A DNA stretch of 12,629 nt, from the NCBI GenBank assembly GCA_028285285.1, contig JANQPW010000371.1, forward strand, positions 1-12,629. Reading direction: 5' to 3'. The DNA comes from Silvanigrellales bacterium. GTDB lineage: Bacteria; Bdellovibrionota_B; Oligoflexia; Silvanigrellales; Silvanigrellaceae. Positions 1 to 5,783 of this stretch are shown here, piece after piece. Under the pieces are notes generated by a model, which worked only from the letters and a program-made list of their open reading frames with translations, made no database searches and was not told the origin of the DNA. Positions within the stretch are counted from its first letter, which is position 1. Each line of letters opens with the position of its first letter. A program made the position numbers and the translations under genes.

Positions 1-86
1 TTCTCGGTATCTCTTTGAGAGCCCTGCGCTACAAACTCAACGACCTTGTGGAGTGCGGCTATGAGGTTGAAGGAAAGAACGCATGA
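1..86 (+). CDS. C-terminal fragment of a sigma-54-activator-like regulator (Fis-type HTH), truncated by window edge
   Basis: Reading from base 3 this encodes about 27 residues, LGISLRALRYKLNDLVE and onward to KNA, followed by TGA at 84-86. It is the recognition part of a Fis-type helix-turn-helix, as found at the end of sigma-54 activators. It matches the tail of the complete activator at 117-1184 on the other strand in all but three residues: Arg for Cys, Asp for Glu and Glu for Gln. The Arg in LRALRYKL fits the family pattern better than the Cys in the other copy, so this copy may be nearer the ancestral form. The rest of the gene lies left of the window, so its AAA+ and sensor domains cannot be judged. 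The identity of the fragment as a coding tail is well supported by its paralogue. Confidence 0.8.
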   Translation, partial: LGISLRALRYKLNDLVECGYEVEGKNA

Positions 87-201
87 GCCTTGAAAAGAGA
101 GTGTTCTTTACAAGGCTCATGCGTTCTTTCCTTGAACCTCATAGCCGCACTCCACAAGTTCGTTGAGTTTGTAGCACAGGGCTCTCAAAGAGATACCGAG
201 A
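2..201. repeat. Long inverted repeat formed by the 3' ends of two convergent paralogous genes
   Basis: Base i pairs with base 203-i. The arms are about 97 bases (2-98 and 105-201) around a six-base centre. Mismatches that I can place are 27/176, 44/159, 69/134 and 93/110, with a further one at 1/202 just outside the arms. Bases 70-92 and 111-133 pair without a mismatch. The repeat covers both gene tails and the whole 30-bp gap between the two stop codons. In the 84 coding bases compared, three differ and all three change an amino acid. Confidence 0.9.
81..122. terminator. Possible bidirectional hairpin terminator between the convergent activator genes
   Basis: GCATGAGCCTTG (81-92) pairs perfectly with CAAGGCTCATGC (111-122), and a further five pairs (94-98 with 105-109) follow one A/A mismatch. 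Both stop codons lie inside the stem. Transcripts from either side would fold into this hairpin. The tract after it is only weakly T-rich (GTTCTTTCC on the + strand, by symmetry the same on the other), so intrinsic termination is plausible but not certain. The fold may also be only a by-product of the gene duplication. Confidence 0.35.
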
Positions 202-1184
202 GCCTTTGCTGTGTGGGTGCGGTTTCCGTTCATGCGACGCAAAGTCTGCAAAATGAGGCGCTGCTCGAGCTCCTTCAAGGTGATCTGCGGCAAGGCATCT
301 GCCATGGCAACTTCAGTGCGGCTGTTGGCTTTCATCAAGTGAAGCTCTTCCACACCAATGTAGTCTTTTGTGGAAAGCAGAACCGAGCGTTGCATCACGC
401 TGCGCAGCTCTCGCACGTTTCCAGGCCAAGTGTAGGTTCTGAGAGCTTGTTTTGCTGTTGGAGACAACTGCACGTTCTTAGAAAACTGCATGTTGAACTC
501 TCGCAGGAACAGCTCTGAGTAGAAGTCGATGTCAACCGTTCGTTGGCGCAACCCGGGGATCTCGAGGTGGATCACATGCAACTTGAAGAAGAGATCATTG
601 CGAAAACGGCCTGCGTTGACTTCGTCTTGCAGGTTTTTGTTGGTGCAGGCGATAATGCGAGCATCTGCCGCTGTGCCTCGGCGAATGACCCCTTTGTTCA
701 CATCTTGTTCTTTCAGGATCTTCAAAAGTTTGACCTGCAGGGTGGCTTCCAGTTCGGTGATGTCATCGAGCAGGAGGGTACAGGTTTCGAACTGACGGTT
801 TTGTCCAAACTCTCCCTGGTTGCGCGGGCTGTTGAAAAGATCCATTTCAAAAAAGTTAGCGGGGAGATTGGGTGAGCTTGCAGAAATAAATCTTCCACGC
901 TCTCGACCACCAGCAATATGGACAGCCTTTGCGAGTGTTTCTTTTCCACAGCCGCTTTCAGAAGTGATGAGAACGGGAACTTTTGTAGGTGCTACAGTTC
1001 GAGCGACCTCCAAAATCTTGTACATTTTCTCATCTCTGGTTGGGAAATGTCGTAGCATTTCTTCTTCCGAAATTCGTGCCTCAGTAGCAAACTGAGACTG
1101 CGAAACGCCTTGAGAGTCCTGGCCAACACCGTTGAAGTTCGGTTGGTTCATGTTGAACAGGTCTACCGGTCGTGCGTCATTCAT
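117..1184 (-). CDS. Sigma-54-activator-like AAA+ regulator with degenerate GAFTGA motif and Fis-type HTH
   Basis: 355 residues, arranged as a short N-terminal region (1-45), an AAA+ domain (about 46-275) and a C-terminal Fis-type HTH (about 303-346). There is no receiver, GAF or PAS domain, so activity is probably set by a partner protein or by expression level. Family landmarks are visible: Walker A SESGCGKE (75-82), where the usual first Gly is Ser; Walker B CTLLLDDI (135-142), with Asp in place of the usual catalytic Glu; FRNDLFFKL (194-202), keeping the first arginine-finger candidate (R195) but with Lys at the second (K201); and an intact WPGNVREL (253-260). At the place of the sigma-54-contacting GAFTGA loop the sequence is NQGEFGQN (122-129), so that motif is lost. 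The start has AGGAGG at 1192-1197. The gene lies 24 bp behind the TPR gene, probably in one operon. Its DNA-binding end faces a near-identical paralogue. Confidence 0.85.
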   Translation of the reverse strand: MNDARPVDLFNMNQPNFNGVGQDSQGVSQSQFATEARISEEEMLRHFPTRDEKMYKILEVARTVAPTKVPVLITSESGCGKETLAKAVHIAGGRERGRFISASSPNLPANFFEMDLFNSPRNQGEFGQNRQFETCTLLLDDITELEATLQVKLLKILKEQDVNKGVIRRGTAADARIIACTNKNLQDEVNAGRFRNDLFFKLHVIHLEIPGLRQRTVDIDFYSELFLREFNMQFSKNVQLSPTAKQALRTYTWPGNVRELRSVMQRSVLLSTKDYIGVEELHLMKANSRTEVAMADALPQITLKELEQRLILQTLRRMNGNRTHTAKALGISLRALCYKLNELVECGYEVQGKNA

Positions 1185-1208
1185 TAACAGTCCTCCTAAA
1201 AATAATCT

Positions 1209-3395
1209 TTATCGAATTCGATTTAGCCTTTCCTTGGCCAGGGCTGAGTACTTGCTGTTCGCAAGGTCGTTTGCGGCTATGTTCCAACTTTGGGTTGCCT
1301 TCTCGAGGAGTCCGGCGCGGAAGTAAACAACACCTGCCTTGTAGGCTGCTTCCGCGCGGCTTTTTCCGCTATCGAGGTTGGCGACCGAAAGAAACATGTC
1401 CGCACTCTTTACGAGTCGACCCTGGTTTCTCAGCATTTCAGCAAAATCAAGAAGCGTATCCTCTTTGAGTTCCGCCTCTGAGCGACTGCGGGTTGGCAAC
1501 GCGAGTATCTTTTCATACAAGACATCCGCTTCGCGCGACCCCTTCAATCGTTCTGTTAACGACACAAGTGTTCGCAGGTCGTTTTCTGCGTGAAACCCTA
1601 AAAAGATTTCATCAAGGAGCATCTTTGTGGCCAGTTCTTGGTTGTGAGGAGCAAGAGCAACTTCACGCACAAGTGCTGTTGCTTCCACTCCAAGGCCCTC
1701 TGTGCGACGCACAGGGTTGCTTTCTACTTGACGCAGAGATCGCAGAGCCCGGTTTTCGCCGTCGGTTTTCATCGCGATGTTCGCAGCCTTTGCCAAAAGC
1801 TTCATTTGGTTCTTCGGATCTGCTTCTCGTTCCGCTGCTCGTTCATAGAGATCCAACGCGCGAGCTGTGTTCCCCGCCTTTTCCCAGGCTTCAGCTCTCG
1901 TCTTGAGATACTTTGACTGCCCATTTGAAAACTGAATCCAAGCCGGATCACTGGCCCGTTCAAATGCGATCCAGGCAGCGAAGCGGCCGTTCTTCGACAC
2001 ATCGTCGAGAAATGCACGCACCTTGGTTCGAAGAGCTTCTTTGTGTCTTGCCATGCGGTTGTCTTCGGGCCATTTATCTTCAAAGGCCGCAATGCTGCGT
2101 TGCGCAACAACCAGGTCGTCTGTTTTGTGGTTGTGAACAAATATTTGGTAGTCGCATTCATTGACAAATTTTTGCCTCAGTGACTTGAGCTTCACGCATT
2201 CTTCAAAGTGTGGAAGGAGAGATGCATTTGTCTTCTTCTCTTGTTCTCTTGCAGAGCCCAGAGACACCAATCTGAGCGCAGCCATTGAGCGAGCTTCGGG
2301 AGAGCTGGTTGGAGACTGCGTGAGTGCTTCGTAACCCTGCGTGAGCTTTTCTGCAGGGACTGTTCCTTCTTCTGCGTTGATGTCGAGCATTCTGAGTTGG
2401 CCAAGACTGCCATGCGAACTCTTCGGAGAAGTCTTCTGCAGAGTGAGAAAGTAGTCCTTAGCGAGTGCTTTGCGTCCAGCGAGCAGAGCTGATTCCCCAG
2501 CAAGCCAAAGGTTTTCACTGTTGCTCACAAACTCTCTTCGGTGCAGAGTGGCTTGCTTGCGAAACGTGTTGAGAGCTTCAGTATGGAGACCACGGCTGAA
2601 CTGATTGCGTCCCAGGGCTTGAGGAGCTGCTTCTTCACCCAATGCGGGAAGGTTGCTGTTCACAACGAGAAACCGTTCGTAAGGACTGCTCCCTTGGCTT
2701 TTTGCACTGGTGTTCGTCGGAGCGCCATCTTCTGTGGTGAATGGTTCGGTGCTGAGCTGTGAGAGTTCGTCTTCATAGCGAATGCTCTCCCCCAAACTTT
2801 CGAAGTCTTCAAAGCCCAGTTCCTCAGAGTTTTCTAATGAGTCAGGATCCAATGTGGAAAAGGTTGATTTCGGAGTTCCCTCTCCTGGAATGGAGCTGTG
2901 ATAACCATTCCAGTGCCAGTTGGAGCGCTGCGAAGCAACAGCAGATTCTTTGTTCGCCCAGAGATCTACAATGATCCTCCAAGGAGACTCTTGATGCGTG
3001 ACGAGCCAATCAACGTCTTTGTTCTTCAGTTGAAGGCTGAGCACCACTTCGCCATTTGTTTCTTTAACTACCGCTCGGTGTACAAAGCGTCCATCGTAGT
3101 AAGCACTTGCATCAAACTCGTTTGCTCTAGCGGGCAGTACACGAATTTGCAGCTTTCGGTCTTTAGGTAAGAAGCGAGCCGCGTAGCGACGGGGAGAGCC
3201 AAGAAGGAACGTGAGGCGTGCTGTTTCTGTTTCCGGCTGGGCTTGAGAGGAGTGGCTTTGTTTCATTGAGGCGTCTGCACCTTGACCCTTGCCAAGGAGG
3301 TGTGCACTCATTGCCAGTGTGCCAAAGATGGTGAATGCAGTCTTGTGATGCCGAGCCAGTGCCAAGGCAACGCCTCCGAAAGTCTTCATTTCCAT
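1209..3395 (-). CDS. Exported AMIN-like / TPR repeat protein
   Basis: 728 residues. A basic N-terminus with a hydrophobic stretch (about residues 18-34) ending near GADA (39-42) looks like a signal peptide, so the protein is probably periplasmic. Residues 59-146 (from ARLTFLLGSPRRYAARF to PWRIIVDLW) have the alternating strands and the closing 'P-x-R-I-hydrophobic-V-D-L' of AMIN-like domains, which bind peptidoglycan or envelope machinery in known cases. An acidic, Ser-rich linker (about 150-245) leads to a long helical region to the end with TPR-like pairs, clearest at the C-terminus (DTLLDFAEMLRNQGRLVKSA, then AAYKAGVVYFRAGLLEKATQ). The stop is 24 bp before the regulator's start, suggesting co-transcription. 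The start is uncertain: ATG at 3395 and ATG at 3389 both lack a strong Shine-Dalgarno. A scaffold in envelope or appendage assembly is an inference; no exact family is recognised. Confidence 0.8.
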   Translation of the reverse strand: MEMKTFGGVALALARHHKTAFTIFGTLAMSAHLLGKGQGADASMKQSHSSQAQPETETARLTFLLGSPRRYAARFLPKDRKLQIRVLPARANEFDASAYYDGRFVHRAVVKETNGEVVLSLQLKNKDVDWLVTHQESPWRIIVDLWANKESAVASQRSNWHWNGYHSSIPGEGTPKSTFSTLDPDSLENSEELGFEDFESLGESIRYEDELSQLSTEPFTTEDGAPTNTSAKSQGSSPYERFLVVNSNLPALGEEAAPQALGRNQFSRGLHTEALNTFRKQATLHRREFVSNSENLWLAGESALLAGRKALAKDYFLTLQKTSPKSSHGSLGQLRMLDINAEEGTVPAEKLTQGYEALTQSPTSSPEARSMAALRLVSLGSAREQEKKTNASLLPHFEECVKLKSLRQKFVNECDYQIFVHNHKTDDLVVAQRSIAAFEDKWPEDNRMARHKEALRTKVRAFLDDVSKNGRFAAWIAFERASDPAWIQFSNGQSKYLKTRAEAWEKAGNTARALDLYERAAEREADPKNQMKLLAKAANIAMKTDGENRALRSLRQVESNPVRRTEGLGVEATALVREVALAPHNQELATKMLLDEIFLGFHAENDLRTLVSLTERLKGSREADVLYEKILALPTRSRSEAELKEDTLLDFAEMLRNQGRLVKSADMFLSVANLDSGKSRAEAAYKAGVVYFRAGLLEKATQSWNIAANDLANSKYSALAKERLNRIR

Positions 3396-3571
3396 GAACG
3401 AGTTTGTGCGTGGTATGACTTCAGACTAACCGAAGTGCGCAGCTCGATTCTGTCTAAAAATTGACCAAAAACAGATTATTTGACGCAGAAAAAAGGTCCT
3501 GCCTCACTTTTCCCAGTGATCTTGGTGGCTGGAATCGAAAAGCGGTGAAAAATGCGAATTTTGAGGCAATT

Positions 3572-3601
3572 TTGACAGACGAAAGCGGGCAATCTTTGTT
3601 A
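3572..3601 (+). promoter_or_regulatory. Perfect TTGACA -35-like box with a weak -10
   Basis: TTGACA lies at 3572-3577. With 17 to 18 bases of spacing the -10 position reads TTTGTT or TTGTTA, only about half matching TATAAT. If used, it would drive the lipoprotein gene at 3834 with a leader of over 200 bases. The -35 match is exact, but one hexamer alone is weak evidence. Confidence 0.25.
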
Positions 3602-3630
3602 GGAAAAGCTTTCAACTGTGGTAATTTTTG

Positions 3631-3642
3631 CCGAAATTTCGG
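3631..3642. repeat. Perfect 12-bp palindrome, possible operator
   Basis: CCGAAATTTCGG is exactly self-complementary over 12 bases, in the non-coding gap upstream of the small lipoprotein gene. A dimeric regulator could bind here. No regulator family is recognised from the sequence, and there is only one copy in the gap. Confidence 0.35.
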
Positions 3643-3730
3643 TGAGAGCTTTTGGTTGCGGAGGCGATTGTCCTTTCAATGCGCGAAGCTCCTCCGTGCC
3701 GTCGGTGCAAGGTCCAACAGAGCGCAAGCT

Positions 3731-3746
3731 CGGCACCGATTGTGCT
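3731..3746 (+). promoter_or_regulatory. Candidate sigma-54 (-24/-12) promoter upstream of the small lipoprotein
   Basis: The element reads CGGCACC-GATT-GTGCT, against the sigma-54 consensus TGGCACG-N4-TTGCW. The invariant GG (3732-3733) and GC (3744-3745) are separated by exactly ten bases, and CAC, the second T and the final T also match. A start site near 3757 would give a leader of about 77 bases before ATG 3834. Activator-like regulators are encoded in this window, but the complete one lacks GAFTGA, so a link is speculative. Such matches also occur by chance. Confidence 0.4.
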
Positions 3747-3833
3747 TCCCTCTTTTAGGGCTCTTTTGCTGCGATTCCGCCAGGAACATCGAGCTCAACG
3801 GTTTTTGAAGATGCACAAATTGTGAGGCCAATC

Positions 3834-4454
3834 ATGTCAAGCTCTCATTTCTTAGCTACTTACGCTGTTCTTCCCTTTGCTTCCCTGGCCGTTCTCGGAA
3901 TTCAGGGCTGTGGCACCAGCGAAAGCAAACCAGAGTCAATCCAGCTGCCTCAGCAGGTTGTCGACTTTTTTGCAGGAACAGACTCGGTATACGTCTGTCA
4001 GCAGAAAGGCACCACAGACGGCGCTACTGGAGCTCAGGCTAAAGAAATCGTCGAAGACGTGAGGCTGCGAGTGCAGAGTCGGTTCAACAGAGCGACTTTT
4101 GTGCTAACCTACAACTTTAAATCCACCTATCTAGACGGTTCCATCGAATCAGGGGTAACAACCTTGAACGGAACTTCGACAGGAAAGAAAACTGCCGAAG
4201 ACGGCAGCGTTGTTTATTCGCTCAGGAAAGACTCTGAGGTTGTCTCGTTCGGAAGAACAATCGATGAAGCAACGACGTCTGCACGAAAAAAGTACCAAAG
4301 GCCATTGAAAGCAACCCAGATTTCTGTCAAAGCCGAATCGCAAACAGATGACTCAACCGCACAGACTTTCTCTCTTTCATACACAGCTCAAGATCCAAAG
4401 CCTGATGGTGCAGAGCACACAGCGCAATTCAGTGGTTGTGAGCAACAGCGATAG
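3834..4454 (+). CDS. Small secreted lipoprotein of unknown function
   Basis: 206 residues from ATG 3834, chosen because GAGG at 3824-3827 sits six bases upstream; an in-frame GTG at 3822 has no such site. The N-terminus is a short hydrophobic signal ending IQGC (Cys 26), fitting lipobox cleavage with an atypical Gln before the Gly, so the mature protein is probably membrane-anchored. The remainder is rich in Ser, Thr and charged residues with alternating polar/hydrophobic strands, suggesting a small beta-rich fold. Two further cysteines, C55 and C202 near the two ends of the mature chain, could form a disulfide. I recognise no family. Its stop is only 12 bases from the stop of the convergent GHL10-like gene, with no obvious terminator between. 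A possible -24/-12 promoter lies upstream. Confidence 0.75.
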   Translation: MSSSHFLATYAVLPFASLAVLGIQGCGTSESKPESIQLPQQVVDFFAGTDSVYVCQQKGTTDGATGAQAKEIVEDVRLRVQSRFNRATFVLTYNFKSTYLDGSIESGVTTLNGTSTGKKTAEDGSVVYSLRKDSEVVSFGRTIDEATTSARKKYQRPLKATQISVKAESQTDDSTAQTFSLSYTAQDPKPDGAEHTAQFSGCEQQR

Positions 4455-4466
4455 TCACTTGTGGGC

Positions 4467-5771
4467 CTAATCCAGTTTGACGTAAGGCTGTTCGGCAGGG
4501 TTTGACCAGCTTGCGCCCTTCCGAGTGATGGTTTCAAATTCGTCTTTGATACCTAGGCGGCCTTCGTAGTAGTGAAAAACCCAAAGCACGTGGTTGTGGA
4601 TCCCTTCACTTCGGGCATGAAGAATCATCTCCTCAACCATTGCGGCATCGCTTTCCTCGTGGGCCCGAAGACCAATCCCAAATCTTGATGGGCCCACGCC
4701 CGCTTTTTCCAGCTCCGATTTCAGGTTTTGAAGGTGAGTTTTGAATCCCTCCACATTTGTGTTGTAGGCTTGTGCAATAACCAAATCCATGTAGTTGCCT
4801 TTGAGCCAGTCGCTCCATCTCTGATGAGACTGTGAAACTCCATAGAATCCAACGGGAGAAACAGAGACAATGACCTTGGGATCCGTGGCCTTGACCCTTT
4901 TGTAGATGGCCTCAACGAGCTCGTTAACTTTTTCTTCCCTAAAGCGGACCCAGTCGGGATCGCGGTGTTCAGGGCTTTGATCGGTGCCGTGCTTTTCTTT
5001 GAATGCTGAGAGAGTTGATTCTTCATAGCCAAACTCTCCACCCTTTGAAGAGTCGCGAGTCCACCGGAATCGATCGAGCTGAACTTCTTGAAAGAGGTTC
5101 AGGTTCACCAGTTCTTCAAACATGTCTGTCATGAGGGAAATGACCTTGGGGTGTGTTGGGCTCATAAAGACAAAACCATTTTCATTTCCGCGGGGTGAAC
5201 CGTCCTTCTTTTTCTGCAGCCAGTCAGGGTGCTTCTGAGCAATGGGATGGTTGATCGATTGCATCCCAAGACCATATTCAAACCAACCGGCGACGTGGAT
5301 TTTTTGATTCTGCAGAGCTGTCACGACGGCCTTAAGATCTGTTTTCGTGTTGACTCTTCCTCCTGCAGCTTGGTAGGCATCGCTTTGCCAGAGAGGTTCT
5401 CCGGCGCAGTACACACAAAGATAAACCGTGTTCACATTGTTTTGAGAAAGCTGTTGGGCAATTTTTTCGAAGTCGTCCTTTGATTTTCCCTTGAGGGCGT
5501 GGTGAGTCATCCACACTCCCCGGATAGAGCGACGGGCAGTGAGGTCTCCTGGGTCTTGAAACCCTGCTGCCTCTGGAATCTCTTTTTCTTCCCCTGGCTT
5601 CTCTTCTTCCACGTTTTTTTCTTCTTCGGGCTGTGGACTGTCACTGAGGTTGTACTGGGCAGGTTTACACGAGAAGAAAACCACGAAGCCCATAGTCACT
5701 GCAGCGGCTGCCTTCAAAAGAGATAAGCTGAGGAAGTGAGATATGAGGTCTTTGACTCGTGGCGCAGGCAT
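4467..5771 (-). CDS. GHL10/DUF187 glycoside-hydrolase-like lipoprotein
   Basis: 434 residues from ATG 5771. AGGAGA at 5778-5783 sets this start six bases upstream, although the frame stays open to 5867. A basic N-terminus and a hydrophobic stretch end in FFSC (Cys 35), a plausible but atypical lipobox (Phe at -3 and -2). An acidic Glu/Lys tether (about 49-67) then leads into a TIM-barrel-like domain, RRSIRGVWMTHH (about 80-91) to the end. Features shared with the GHL10 (DUF187, YngK-like) family include the opening 'RGVW', NVNTVYLCVY, HVAGWFEYG (Glu 165), the strand VQLDRFRW (Asp 233) and SVSPVGFYG. These proteins are predicted to act on glycans; the Asp/Glu roles here are inferred from position. 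It is the second gene of an operon with the CAP lipoprotein, 10 bp apart, so both probably act at the same surface or on peptidoglycan. Confidence 0.85.
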   Translation of the reverse strand: MPAPRVKDLISHFLSLSLLKAAAAVTMGFVVFFSCKPAQYNLSDSPQPEEEKNVEEEKPGEEKEIPEAAGFQDPGDLTARRSIRGVWMTHHALKGKSKDDFEKIAQQLSQNNVNTVYLCVYCAGEPLWQSDAYQAAGGRVNTKTDLKAVVTALQNQKIHVAGWFEYGLGMQSINHPIAQKHPDWLQKKKDGSPRGNENGFVFMSPTHPKVISLMTDMFEELVNLNLFQEVQLDRFRWTRDSSKGGEFGYEESTLSAFKEKHGTDQSPEHRDPDWVRFREEKVNELVEAIYKRVKATDPKVIVSVSPVGFYGVSQSHQRWSDWLKGNYMDLVIAQAYNTNVEGFKTHLQNLKSELEKAGVGPSRFGIGLRAHEESDAAMVEEMILHARSEGIHNHVLWVFHYYEGRLGIKDEFETITRKGASWSNPAEQPYVKLD

Positions 5772-5777
5772 TGTGTT

Positions 5778-5783
5778 TCTCCT
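5778..5783 (-). promoter_or_regulatory. Shine-Dalgarno overlapping the upstream stop codon
   Basis: AGGAGA on the - strand lies six bases before ATG 5771 and shares bases 5782-5783 with the TAG stop (5782-5784) of the CAP lipoprotein gene. It rules out the longer upstream reading frame as the real start and suggests translational coupling of the two genes. Confidence 0.8.

Larger units (their letters stand above)
3396..3833. other. 438-bp intergenic region with palindrome and promoter-like elements
   Basis: This separates two divergently transcribed genes and holds no gene I can support. It contains a TTGACA box (3572-3577), a perfect palindrome CCGAAATTTCGG (3631-3642), an inverted repeat TCGGTGC (3702-3708) / GCACCGA (3733-3739), and a -24/-12-like element (3732-3745). 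It must hold the promoters for the TPR gene (-) and the lipoprotein gene (+). No convincing -10 box for the TPR gene was found. The length leaves room for a small RNA or a long leader, but no known riboswitch fold was recognised. Confidence 0.6.

Noticed and set aside
3500..3515. Sigma-54-like element on the - strand upstream of the TPR gene (TGGGAAAAGTGAGGCA)
   Set aside because: It has GG and GC at the right spacing, but CACG and TT are almost wholly mismatched, so it is expected by chance.
3748..3760. Short hairpin CCCT-AGGG followed by CTCTTTT as a terminator
   Set aside because: The stem has only four pairs, and it lies upstream of the gene it would have to end, with no transcript known to need it there.
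3461..3808. Open + strand frame of about 115 codons in the gap before the small lipoprotein
   Set aside because: It has no Shine-Dalgarno and no recognisable domain or signal peptide, its composition looks random (many scattered Cys and Arg), and it overlaps the palindrome and promoter-like elements.
4455..4466. Terminator between the convergent small lipoprotein and GHL10-like genes
   Set aside because: Only 12 bases separate the stops, and no stem-loop with a T tract could be found around them.
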